From an uncultured Hyphomicrobiales bacterium (GTDB taxonomy: Bacteria > Pseudomonadota > Alphaproteobacteria > Rhizobiales > Aestuariivirgaceae), in NCBI GenBank assembly GCA_903930095.1, contig CAIYXE010000511.1:1-5617 (forward strand): 5,617 nucleotides of DNA, read 5' to 3'. The notes beneath the pieces were generated by a model. That model was given only the letters and a program-made list of their open reading frames with translations. It had not been told where the DNA came from and did no database searches. The number at the start of each line of letters is the position of its first letter. The stretch's first letter is position 1. The translations under genes were made by a program, and so were the position numbers. This document shows positions 1 through 5,118 of this stretch, piece after piece.

Positions 1-184
1 CTCCATGTGCCTCGGCATGAATCCGGACCAGCTGAAGCCCGGTCAGCGCTGTGCGTCCACCTCCAACCGCAACTTCGAAGGCCGCCAGGGCTACAAGGGC
101 CGCACGCACCTGCTCTCGCCTGAGATGGCGGCAGCGGCAGCGCTCGCCGGGCGCTTCGTCGACGTTCGGAAGATGGGGGCGTAA
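1..184 (+). CDS. leuC: 3-isopropylmalate dehydratase large subunit, C-terminal end (partial)
   Basis: This is the last 60 codons of LeuC, the large subunit of isopropylmalate isomerase, which with LeuD converts 2-isopropylmalate to 3-isopropylmalate in leucine synthesis in the cytoplasm. The reading frame enters at base 2 and ends at TAA 182-184. The fragment opens with [11 protein letters not shown], the family block that carries the last cysteine ligand of the [4Fe-4S] cluster; the paired upstream cysteine lies just outside the window. It continues with [14 protein letters not shown] and [15 protein letters not shown], the diagnostic C-terminal signatures of LeuC, and then a short tail. It is truncated only by the window edge. 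Other aconitase-superfamily members share the cluster, but the NRNFEGRQG...GRTHL spacing points to LeuC. Its partner leuD begins about 2.1 kb downstream rather than next door. Confidence 0.96.
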   Translation, partial: SMCLGMNPDQLKPGQRCASTSNRNFEGRQGYKGRTHLLSPEMAAAAALAGRFVDVRKMGA

Positions 185-192
185 ACGAATCA

Positions 193-222
193 TTCCTCTC
201 CCCACACAGGCGGGGAGAGGAA
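193..222. repeat. Perfect 11-bp inverted repeat after leuC (dispersed palindrome or terminator stem)
   Basis: Arms TTCCTCTCCCC (193-203) and GGGGAGAGGAA (212-222) are perfect reverse complements around an 8-nt loop. It begins 9 bases after the leuC stop. No T-tract follows on either strand, so it is not a textbook intrinsic terminator. It may act as a transcript 3'-end stabiliser, or be a copy of the CCTCTCCCC/GGGGAGAGG palindromes that recur between genes in rhizobial genomes (recollection, not searched). Confidence 0.7.
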
Positions 223-388
223 GAGACGATACGATTCCGGCTCACTTGCGAACCTTCGATTGCAGCCATTAACCAGGAGCGCCGCAAAAATGCCCGGAAA
301 GTCGCGACCTGCACAATTGCTCATGCGGTATGCGCTAAAACGCGGGCGTTCGGGAGTTTCCGGAGCACCGGAGAGATGTTTCTGACTG

Positions 389-404
389 TGTGATCTAGGT
401 CATT
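389..404. promoter_or_regulatory. Putative Crp/Fnr-family operator
   Basis: The 16-mer TGTGATCTAGGTCATT has a perfect TGTGA left half, a 6-nt spacer and a TCA right half. It matches 13 of 16 positions of the classical Crp consensus TGTGATCTAGATCACA. It also matches 7 of 10 fixed positions of the Fnr/FixK box TTGAT-N4-ATCAA, read at 390-403. The centre lies about 88 nt before the start of the 55-aa gene. Binding is inferred from sequence only, and the family member cannot be decided. Confidence 0.4.
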
Positions 405-428
405 AACGATTGCTGAACCTTTCGTTAA
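403..428. promoter_or_regulatory. TTAACGA inverted repeat resembling CtrA-type binding sequence
   Basis: TTAACGA at 403-409 is mirrored by TCGTTAA at 422-428. The left arm also reads as TTAA-N7-TGAAC (403-418), one mismatch from the alphaproteobacterial CtrA box TTAA-N7-TTAAC. A GANTC (CcrM methylation) site follows at 458-462. The element sits in the gap before the 55-aa gene and overlaps the end of the Crp/Fnr-like palindrome, so this looks like the control region of the 484-1275 gene block. No strong -35/-10 pair was found nearby. Confidence 0.35.
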
Positions 429-483
429 GGCTTATGTCACCGGCGTGGCGCAAGAATGATTCCGACGTCGGGGATGGCGTCAT

Positions 484-651
484 ATGGTGGGGGTTAAGGT
501 GGGTTCATCTGTTCAGGCGGACGCGAAGTTTCTGCGCCGCATCTTCATCGGTCTTGTGTTCTTGACGGTTGTGACGGGCGCCATGGCGGGTATCACCACC
601 GTGCAGGCGATGACGGGCGGTCCCGGCGCCTGCGTGATGTTCTGCGAATAG
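484..651 (+). CDS. Small single-span membrane protein (55 aa), unknown function
   Basis: I do not recognise a family. The ATG at 484 is preceded by a purine-rich GGGGA (470-474) at a 9-nt gap, and an in-frame TGA at 457-459 excludes a longer ATG form; a GTG start at 499 would remove five residues. The 55-aa product has a short basic N-terminus (K15, R18-R19), one hydrophobic segment at about residues 20-42 and a short C-terminus ending TGGPGACVMFCE, with cysteines at 50 and 54. By the positive-inside rule the tail would face the periplasm, where the two cysteines could form a disulfide or bind metal; this is inference. The metallopeptidase gene starts 10 nt after its stop, so the two are probably co-transcribed. 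The segment could instead be a signal peptide. Evidence that it is a gene is position, RBS and sensible composition. Confidence 0.55.
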   Translation: MVGVKVGSSVQADAKFLRRIFIGLVFLTVVTGAMAGITTVQAMTGGPGACVMFCE

Positions 652-661
652 CAGCAGGCCC

Positions 662-1072
662 ATGGCGGAACACCGGCTGGCCGGCCTGTCCGCCCCGGCA
701 TTGAGCGACATCGAGGAACTTGCCACGCAAGCTTTTGCGGGCCTGCCGGAGGATTTCCGCACGCTGTGCGGCGAGGTCGTCATCACCGTCGCCGATTTTC
801 CCGCCGACGACGTCCAGAAGGACATGAAGGCGGGCCCCTTCGACCTCCTCGGGCTGTTCCAGGGCGTGGGCCTCGCGCAGGATGGCGCGACAGCCGAGAC
901 CGGCCGCATGCCGAACATGGTCTTCCTTTATCGCCGCGCCATACTCGACTACTGGGCTGAGCACGAGGAGACGCTCGGCGCCATCGTCACCCATGTGCTG
1001 GTGCATGAGATCGGCCACCATTTCGGCCTCTCCGACGACGACATGTACGCGATCGAGGACCGCACGCCGTGA
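662..1072 (+). CDS. Zincin-like metallopeptidase family protein (136 aa)
   Basis: This is a compact cytoplasmic-looking protein of the zincin_1 family (formerly DUF1025; COG3824), predicted zinc-dependent proteases whose substrates are unknown. The key motif is HEIGHHFGLSDDDM at residues 115-128. H115, E116 and H119 form HExxH, and G122 and D125 complete an HExxHxxGxxD pattern that supplies a third ligand and the turn. The hydrophobic stretch before it (LGAIVTHVLV) is the usual active-site helix. The middle region carries the PFDLLGLFQG and MVFLYRRAILDYW blocks typical of the family. Its 136 aa is normal length and no catalytic residue is missing. There is no signal peptide. The ATG at 662 has only a weak CAGG (655-658), suggesting translational coupling to the 55-aa gene 10 nt upstream. 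The next gene starts inside its stop codon (GTGA, 1069-1072). Family assignment is firm; peptidase activity is inferred. Confidence 0.88.
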   Translation: MAEHRLAGLSAPALSDIEELATQAFAGLPEDFRTLCGEVVITVADFPADDVQKDMKAGPFDLLGLFQGVGLAQDGATAETGRMPNMVFLYRRAILDYWAEHEETLGAIVTHVLVHEIGHHFGLSDDDMYAIEDRTP

Positions 1073-1275
1073 CCCCGGAGGAACAGAAGGCGCGCCGCGA
1101 TCTCGAACGCATCGAGGCCGAACGCGAGAAGCTGTTCCACGGCACCCCGAGCGCAGCCAATGACGACGACGACCCCATGGAGGTGCTGGGCAAGCGCATC
1201 GCCCGCATCCTCGGCCCGCTGCTGGCGGCAGGGCTGTTCCTCTACCTGCTGCTGACATATCTTCCCCGCGCCTGA
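1069..1275 (+). CDS. Small protein with charged helix and C-terminal membrane anchor (68 aa), unknown function
   Basis: I do not recognise a named family. The GTG start overlaps the metallopeptidase stop by four bases (GTGA), with GAGGA at 1055-1059 as a ribosome-binding site. Residues 3-22 (EEQKARRDLERIEAEREKL region) are strongly charged with heptad-like spacing and could form a short coiled coil. A linker with four consecutive aspartates (D32-D35) follows, then a basic patch (K42, R43, R46) and one hydrophobic segment at about residues 47-65 ending YLPRA. The basic patch before the segment predicts the charged domain in the cytoplasm and the C-terminus outside. The stop-start overlap implies coupled translation with the peptidase, so it may anchor, inhibit or present a substrate to it; this is inference. 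The acidic Asp run could bind a divalent metal, which is speculative. Confidence 0.75.
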   Translation: MTPEEQKARRDLERIEAEREKLFHGTPSAANDDDDPMEVLGKRIARILGPLLAAGLFLYLLLTYLPRA

Positions 1276-1294
1276 CAGGGCGAAGCCTCGGCGA

Positions 1295-1325
1295 TTGTTG
1301 CAGCACCCGGGCTTCCCCTCTATAT
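1295..1325 (+). promoter_or_regulatory. Possible argC promoter with very short or no leader
   Basis: CTATAT at 1320-1325 matches the rhizobial -10 form. A -35-like TTGTTG lies at 1295-1300 (19-nt spacer), or TTGCAG at 1298-1303 (16-nt spacer). A start site 6-8 nt past the -10 would fall at about 1331-1333, only a few bases before the argC ATG at 1335, and no clear Shine-Dalgarno precedes that ATG. The -35 is weak, so this is tentative. Confidence 0.35.
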
Positions 1326-1334
1326 GGGCGCGTC

Positions 1335-2291
1335 ATGACCAGCATCTTCATTGATGGCGAGGCGGGAACCACCGGCCTCCAGATCCGCGAGCGGCTCGAG
1401 CACCGGACCGACGTGACGATCGTCTCGATCGACCCCGGACGCCGCAAGGACCCGGAGGCGCGGCGCGAGCTGCTGAACAGCGTCGACGTGGCGATCCTCT
1501 GCCTGCCCGACGAGGCCGCAAAAGAAGCCGTGGCGATGATCGGCGAGGGCTCGACGACCCGCGTCATCGACGCCTCGACAGCCTACCGCACCGCGGAGGG
1601 CTGGGCCTACGGCATGCCGGAGATCTCCCGGCTCAACCGGGCGAAGGTCGCCGCTGCCGCGCGCGTGGCCAATCCCGGCTGCTACCCGCAGGGGCTGATC
1701 GCGCTCGTCCGTCCACTGATCAATGCCGGCATCATGTCCTCCGACTATCCCGTCACCTACAATGCCGTCTCCGGCTATTCCGGCGGCGGCAAAAAGATGA
1801 TCGAGGATTATGAGGAAAGGGGCTCCTCCGCTATTGCCTACCACCCCTATGGCCTCACCTTCGCGCACAAGCACCTGCCCGAGATGCAGGTCTATGCCGA
1901 GATCGCCCATGCGCCGGTATTCCAGCCGGCGGTCGGCAATTACGCCCAGGGCATGATGGGCTGCGTGCCGGTATTCTCAGAGCTTCTGGCCAAGCGCACC
2001 AAGGGCCAGAACATCCGCGACTGCCTGGCGGAGGCCTATGACGGCGAGGCCTTCATCGAAGTCGCCCCTTTCGAGGCCATCGAGCGCGCGCCGCATGTGA
2101 ACCCCGAGGCGCTGAACGGCACCAACCGCATGCGGCTCCACGTCTTTGCCAACGACGGCCGCGGCCATGTGCTGCTGATGGCCGTCTACGACAATCTCGG
2201 CAAGGGCGCCTCCGGCGCCGCCGTGCAGAATCTCAACCTGATGATCGGCGCGCCGGAAACGCTCGGCACCGACCTTCCCCAAGCTGCCTGA
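1335..2291 (+). CDS. argC: N-acetyl-gamma-glutamyl-phosphate reductase, type 2
   Basis: ArgC reduces N-acetylglutamyl 5-phosphate to the semialdehyde with NADPH, the third step of arginine synthesis, in the cytoplasm. The 318-aa product has the NAD(P)-binding glycine loop [14 protein letters not shown] at residues 8-21, and a Rossmann strand ending in [13 protein letters not shown] (53-65). The catalytic cysteine C116 lies in [10 protein letters not shown], followed by the SGYSGGGKK block (146-154) and a conserved histidine in AHKHLPEM (177-184). The short form and the DGEAGTTG start are those of the type-2 enzyme common in alphaproteobacteria, rather than the longer type 1. The start at ATG 1335 places the glycine loop at the expected distance; no strong ribosome-binding site is visible. 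leuD follows after 10 nt, with its ribosome-binding site overlapping the argC stop. The neighbourhood is unusual: argC sits between leuC and leuD. Confidence 0.96.
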   Translation: MTSIFIDGEAGTTGLQIRERLEHRTDVTIVSIDPGRRKDPEARRELLNSVDVAILCLPDEAAKEAVAMIGEGSTTRVIDASTAYRTAEGWAYGMPEISRLNRAKVAAAARVANPGCYPQGLIALVRPLINAGIMSSDYPVTYNAVSGYSGGGKKMIEDYEERGSSAIAYHPYGLTFAHKHLPEMQVYAEIAHAPVFQPAVGNYAQGMMGCVPVFSELLAKRTKGQNIRDCLAEAYDGEAFIEVAPFEAIERAPHVNPEALNGTNRMRLHVFANDGRGHVLLMAVYDNLGKGASGAAVQNLNLMIGAPETLGTDLPQAA

Positions 2292-2301
2292 GGATCACGA
2301 G

Positions 2302-2907
2302 ATGCAGAAGTTTGAAACGCTCACCGGTGTCGCAGCCCCCCTGAACATCGTCAACATCGACACCGACATGATCATCCCGAAGCAGTTCCTGAAGACGATC
2401 AAGCGCACGGGGCTGGGCAAGTCGCTGTTCTTCGAAATGCGCTATACGCAGGACGGCAAGGAGATCGGCGACTTCGTGCTGAACAAGCCCGCCTACCGCA
2501 AGGCGGAAGTCCTGGTGGCGGGCGACAATTTCGGCTGCGGCTCCTCCCGCGAGCACGCGCCCTGGGCACTGCTCGACTTCGGCATCCGCTGCGTGATCTC
2601 GACGAGCTTTGCGGACATCTTCTACAACAACTGCTTCAAGAACGGCATCCTGCCGATCAAGGTCTCGCCCGAGGAGCTGAAGAAGCTGATGGACGATGCC
2701 GAGCGCGGCGCCAACGCCACGCTGACGATCGACCTGCCGCGCCAGGAAATCCGCGGGCCGGACGGCGGCGTCATCACCTTCGAGATCGACCCCTTCCGCA
2801 AGCATTGCCTGCTGAACGGCCTCGACGACATCGGCCTGACGCTGGAGAAGGCCACCTCGATCGACAGCTTCGAGAAGAAGCAGGCAACGGCACAGCCCTG
2901 GCTCTGA
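2302..2907 (+). CDS. leuD: 3-isopropylmalate dehydratase small subunit
   Basis: LeuD is the small (swivel-domain) subunit of isopropylmalate isomerase and completes the active site with LeuC for leucine synthesis. The 201-aa length is standard. Diagnostic blocks appear in order: [14 protein letters not shown] (18-31), [17 protein letters not shown] (74-90, the substrate-binding loop), [14 protein letters not shown] (102-115) and [17 protein letters not shown] (165-181). The ATG at 2302 has an AGGA ribosome-binding site at 2291-2294, whose first base is the last base of the argC stop; this spacing and the 10-nt gap imply one transcript with argC and probable translational coupling. It is intact. 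The usual rhizobial partner leuB does not follow; a transporter gene does. The short [15 protein letters not shown]-terminus is typical and supports the start. Confidence 0.97.
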   Translation: MQKFETLTGVAAPLNIVNIDTDMIIPKQFLKTIKRTGLGKSLFFEMRYTQDGKEIGDFVLNKPAYRKAEVLVAGDNFGCGSSREHAPWALLDFGIRCVISTSFADIFYNNCFKNGILPIKVSPEELKKLMDDAERGANATLTIDLPRQEIRGPDGGVITFEIDPFRKHCLLNGLDDIGLTLEKATSIDSFEKKQATAQPWL

Positions 2908-2925
2908 TCCCCGCCTTCCCCCTGA

Positions 2926-2958
2926 CGTCTCCTCCCGCTCCTTCAGCGGAAGAAGACG
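2926..2958. other. Imperfect 12-bp hairpin between leuD and the transporter gene
   Basis: CGTCTCCTCCCGCT (2926-2939) pairs with AGCGGAAGAAGACG (2945-2958) around a 5-nt loop CCTTC, giving 12 base pairs interrupted by two C-A mismatches (2931/2953 and 2934/2950). It begins 19 nt after the leuD stop and ends 38 nt before the transporter GTG. No T-run follows, so intrinsic termination is doubtful; it may stabilise or process the leuD transcript end. Confidence 0.45.
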
Positions 2959-2996
2959 CCATGCAGGCGCTCTCAGCCGATTGCCCGAGGCGCTAG

Positions 2997-3944
2997 GTGG
3001 AACCGATCCTCAACACCGTCCTGCCGGTCTTCGGCATGATTGTGCTGGGTTATGTCTTCACCCGCGCCAGGATCTTCGATGCCGCGTCAGGGCGCGGCAT
3101 CTCGCTTTTCGTGTTCAACGTCGCCATTCCGGCCCTGCTGTTCAAGACGGTGGCCACGATGGAGCCGCAGCAGGCCGCGCCCTGGGGGCTGTGGATGGCC
3201 TTCTTCGGCGGACTGGCGCTCACCTGGGTGGCGGCCGCACTCGTCTCGCGGGCGGTACCCTCGCTTGACGTCTCGGGCGGCGCGGCGGCCTCCATGGCTG
3301 CGGGATTCGGCAATCTGGCGTTGCTTGGAACACCCCTCGCCCTGTCCCACTTCGGCCCGCAGGCGGCACTTCCGCTGGGCATGATCCTTTCGGTCCATGC
3401 GCCGATCCTGTGGTTTGCGGCCATGCTGCACCGGGCCATGTTCCAGACACAGGCAAGCGTCTCGATCGGGCGCACGGCGAAGGACCTCTTCGTCAACCTC
3501 GCCACCAACGCCATCGTGCTGGGCCTTCTGGCGGGAACCCTGTGGCGGGTCACGGGGCTCAGCATCCACCCGATCTTCGCCACCATGCTCGGCATGCTGT
3601 CGGATGCGGCGGTTCCAACCGCGCTCTTTGCACTCGGGGTGTCGCTCGCGGGCTATTCGCTGAAGGGCTCATGGAGCGGCATGTTCTCGCTCATCGCGCT
3701 CAAGATGGTGCTGATGCCGGTGCTCGTCTTCCTGATGGTGCGCTACCTGGTGGCGCTTCCGCCGCTATGGGCGCAGGTGGCAGTGCTGTTCGCCGCCATG
3801 CCGACGGGGGCCAACGCCTTTCTGTTCTCGCAGCGGAACGAGGAGGCGGTGGCGGCGGTGTCCGGCGCCATCACGCTCGGAACCGGGCTGGCCGCCATCA
3901 GCGCCTCGATCCTGCTCTATCTGATGGACGCCGGAATGATCTGA
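2997..3944 (+). CDS. AEC family (auxin efflux carrier-like) transporter
   Basis: This is an integral inner-membrane carrier of the AEC family (PF03547), bacterial relatives of plant PIN proteins that move organic acids such as malonate or malate, or amino-acid-like anions; the substrate here cannot be told. The 315-aa length fits, and about ten hydrophobic segments are visible, near residues 4-21, 33-51, 63-85, 95-117, 123-145, 163-184, 193-217, 227-250, 254-272 and 286-310. Family hallmarks are FVFNVAIPALLF (38-49), AAGFGNLALLGTPLAL (101-116) and MPTGANAFLFSQ (268-279), helix-breaking Asn/Pro/Gly sites that line the carrier core. Start: GTG 2997, with GAGG at 2987-2990; a TAG lies directly in front (2994-2996), so no longer form is possible. 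It may be read through from leuD 89 nt upstream, or be separate. It is intact. Confidence 0.9.
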   Translation: MEPILNTVLPVFGMIVLGYVFTRARIFDAASGRGISLFVFNVAIPALLFKTVATMEPQQAAPWGLWMAFFGGLALTWVAAALVSRAVPSLDVSGGAAASMAAGFGNLALLGTPLALSHFGPQAALPLGMILSVHAPILWFAAMLHRAMFQTQASVSIGRTAKDLFVNLATNAIVLGLLAGTLWRVTGLSIHPIFATMLGMLSDAAVPTALFALGVSLAGYSLKGSWSGMFSLIALKMVLMPVLVFLMVRYLVALPPLWAQVAVLFAAMPTGANAFLFSQRNEEAVAAVSGAITLGTGLAAISASILLYLMDAGMI

Positions 3945-3953
3945 CGCCACAGG

Positions 3954-3983
3954 CTTGATTTTAAAGCCCAACAGGTCCATTTT
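3954..3983 (+). promoter_or_regulatory. Weak candidate promoter for infA
   Basis: CTTGATT (3954-3960) contains a TTGATT -35-like hexamer, and CATTTT (3978-3983) lies 17 nt further on as a poor -10. It falls in the 77-nt AT-richer gap before infA, where a housekeeping promoter would be expected. The -10 is weak, so the assignment rests largely on position. Confidence 0.25.
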
Positions 3984-4011
3984 CCGCGCAACTTTTGAGA
4001 ACCCCCTCCCC

Positions 4012-4017
4012 AAGGAG
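4012..4017 (+). promoter_or_regulatory. Strong Shine-Dalgarno of infA
   Basis: AAGGAG at 4012-4017 lies 4 nt before ATG 4022 and is the best ribosome-binding site in the window. It fixes the IF-1 start at 4022 rather than an in-frame TTG at 3995, and fits a highly translated housekeeping gene. Confidence 0.8.
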
Positions 4018-4021
4018 CCAC

Positions 4022-4240
4022 ATGGCCAAGGAAGAACTGCTCGAATTCGAAGGCACCGTAACCGAACTTCTGCCCAACGCGACCTTCCGCGTGAAGCTCG
4101 ACAACAATCATGAGATCATCGCACACACTGCGGGCAAGATGCGCAAGAACCGCATCCGCGTGCTGGCGGGCGACCGCGTCATGGTCGAGATGACGCCCTA
4201 TGACCTTACGAAGGGCCGCATCAATTATCGCTTTAAGTAA
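4022..4240 (+). CDS. infA: Translation initiation factor IF-1
   Basis: IF-1 binds the ribosomal A site on the 30S subunit and helps IF-2 and IF-3 start translation. The 72-aa protein is of canonical length and is a single S1/OB-fold domain: [20 protein letters not shown], then [20 protein letters not shown], then [23 protein letters not shown] and the terminal YRFK. All family-conserved positions are present, including the basic [11 protein letters not shown] surface that contacts 16S rRNA. The start is set by the AAGGAG at 4012-4017 and by the universally conserved MAKEE N-terminus. It is not obviously linked to the transporter gene upstream (77-nt gap). Downstream, the maf frame opens inside its last 41 bases, so the two are probably translated from one mRNA. 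The infA-maf-yacG order is a familiar rhizobial arrangement (recollection). Confidence 0.98.
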   Translation: MAKEELLEFEGTVTELLPNATFRVKLDNNHEIIAHTAGKMRKNRIRVLAGDRVMVEMTPYDLTKGRINYRFK

Positions 4241-4886
4241 AGCCAAGGGCGCGGATGCCCCGGCAAGGCTGGTGCTGGCGAGCGCCTCGCCGCGCCGCCT
4301 GCAGTTGCTCGAGCGCGTCGGGCTGACACCCGACCTCCTTAACCCTTCCGACATTGACGAGATCCCGCACAAGCGCGAGACGCCGCGCGCGCTGTCGATC
4401 AGGCTGGCGCGCGGCAAGGCGGAGCGCGCGCTGGAAATGCCGCTGGTGCGTGCCGAGGGGCCCAATGCCTTCGTGCTGGCGGCGGATACGGTGGTGGGGC
4501 TGGGCCGCCGCGTGCTTCCCAAGGCCGAGACGGTGGAGGAGGCGCTCGACTGCCTGTCGCTGCTCTCGGGCCGGTCGCACTGGGTCTATTCCAGCATCCA
4601 CCTGATCGCACCTGGCAACAAGGTCTCCAGCCGCTGCGTCGAGACCAAGGTGCGCTTCAAGCGCCTCTCGCGCGGGGATATCGACAGCTACATCGCCTCC
4701 GGCGAATGGCGGGGAAAGGCCGGCGGCTACGCCATCCAGGGCCGTGCCGAGGCATTCGTCCGCATGCTGACGGGTTCCTATTCCGCCGTGATGGGGATGC
4801 CGCTCTACGAGACGGTGCATCTTCTCGAGGGCGCCGGATACCCGGTGTTCCACAGCTGGATGACGGCGCCGCAATCCGAGGTCTGA
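4200..4886 (+). CDS. maf: Maf family nucleoside triphosphate pyrophosphatase
   Basis: Maf proteins hydrolyse non-canonical or surplus nucleoside triphosphates to monophosphates and pyrophosphate, cleaning the nucleotide pool and affecting septation. Conserved blocks are ASASPRR (27-33), [16 protein letters not shown] (59-74), AADTVV with the probable catalytic base D96, [14 protein letters not shown] (173-186) and [14 protein letters not shown] (192-205). The SPRR rather than SPWRR start motif favours the YhdE-type (dTTP/UTP) over the YceF-type (m7GTP) group; this is inference. The only in-frame ATG, at 4200, lies within infA and gives 228 aa with about 22 extra N-terminal residues; a GTG at 4272 would start just before ASASPRR and may be the real start, though its ribosome-binding site is also weak. 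yacG follows after one base, indicating an operon. Confidence 0.92.
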   Translation: MTLRRAASIIALSKAKGADAPARLVLASASPRRLQLLERVGLTPDLLNPSDIDEIPHKRETPRALSIRLARGKAERALEMPLVRAEGPNAFVLAADTVVGLGRRVLPKAETVEEALDCLSLLSGRSHWVYSSIHLIAPGNKVSSRCVETKVRFKRLSRGDIDSYIASGEWRGKAGGYAIQGRAEAFVRMLTGSYSAVMGMPLYETVHLLEGAGYPVFHSWMTAPQSEV

Positions 4887-4887
4887 G

Positions 4888-5076
4888 ATGACCGAACCCG
4901 TCAGGCTCCGTCCGCGGAGGCCATGCCCCATCTGCAACAAGCCTTCCCAGCAGAAGACCCATCCCTTCTGCTCCGCCCGCTGCGCCCAGGTGGACTTGAA
5001 CCGCTGGCTGGGCGGGAACTATGCGATCCCGGCGGAAGAGGAAGAGCCGGGAGAGGATGAGGGCAGCGATCTATAG
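4888..5076 (+). CDS. yacG: DNA gyrase inhibitor / zinc-binding protein YacG
   Basis: YacG is a small zinc-finger protein which in Escherichia coli binds the GyrB C-terminal region and blocks DNA gyrase. The 62-aa product shows the four ligands as C13-P-I-C16 and C28-S-A-R-C32, followed by the signature [13 protein letters not shown] (36-48) and a very acidic tail ([14 protein letters not shown]), all typical. The ATG at 4888 is one base after the maf stop, so translation is very likely coupled. It ends at TAG 5074-5076, facing the convergent RND pump gene 39 bases away. The zinc fold is firm from the cysteine pattern; gyrase inhibition is transferred from the E. coli homologue. Confidence 0.95.
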   Translation: MTEPVRLRPRRPCPICNKPSQQKTHPFCSARCAQVDLNRWLGGNYAIPAEEEEPGEDEGSDL

Positions 5077-5118
5077 CCCGTCACCCCGGCGAAAGCTGGC
5101 ATGGCGGCTGACGGGTTA
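5074..5118. terminator. Stem-loop between convergent yacG and RND genes, possible bidirectional terminator
   Basis: TAGCCCGTCA (5074-5083) pairs with TGACGGGTTA (5109-5118), ten pairs including one G-T, so the stem starts and ends in the two genes' stop codons. Inside it a second hairpin, CCGGC (5086-5090) with GCTGG (5095-5099), closes a GAAA tetraloop (one G-T pair). Position between converging genes suits a two-way terminator. There is no T-tract on either side, so an intrinsic mechanism is uncertain. Confidence 0.4.

Noticed and set aside
51..272. A 73-codon plus-strand frame overlapping the leuC end
   Set aside because: It is out of phase with leuC, arginine-rich, and reads through the palindrome at 193-222; no sign of a gene.
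359..372. Small hairpin TCCGG-AGCA-CCGGA as part of a small RNA
   Set aside because: It is a five-pair stem without promoter or terminator context; expected by chance in GC-rich DNA.
1282..1315. Inverted repeat GAAGCC/GGCTTC before argC as a terminator
   Set aside because: It is only a 6-bp stem with a 22-nt loop and no T-tract; it is also interleaved with the candidate promoter. Too weak to call.
593..1567. A 324-codon open frame on the minus strand spanning the peptidase block and the start of argC
   Set aside because: It is antisense to several well-supported genes and shows no recognisable domain. Long antisense frames are common in GC-rich DNA because stop codons are rare there.
2233..2805. 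A minus-strand frame antisense to leuD, and a similar one at 1320-1910 antisense to argC
   Set aside because: Both are codon-phase shadows of intact, strongly conserved genes, with no motif of their own.
3995..4021. N-terminal extension of IF-1 from a TTG at 3995
   Set aside because: The AAGGAG at 4012-4017 and the conserved MAKEE N-terminus fix the start at 4022.
4233..4940. A 235-codon minus-strand frame antisense to maf
   Set aside because: It mirrors the maf coding sequence, its product is low-complexity and rich in R/H/A/G, and the maf sense strand has all its family motifs.
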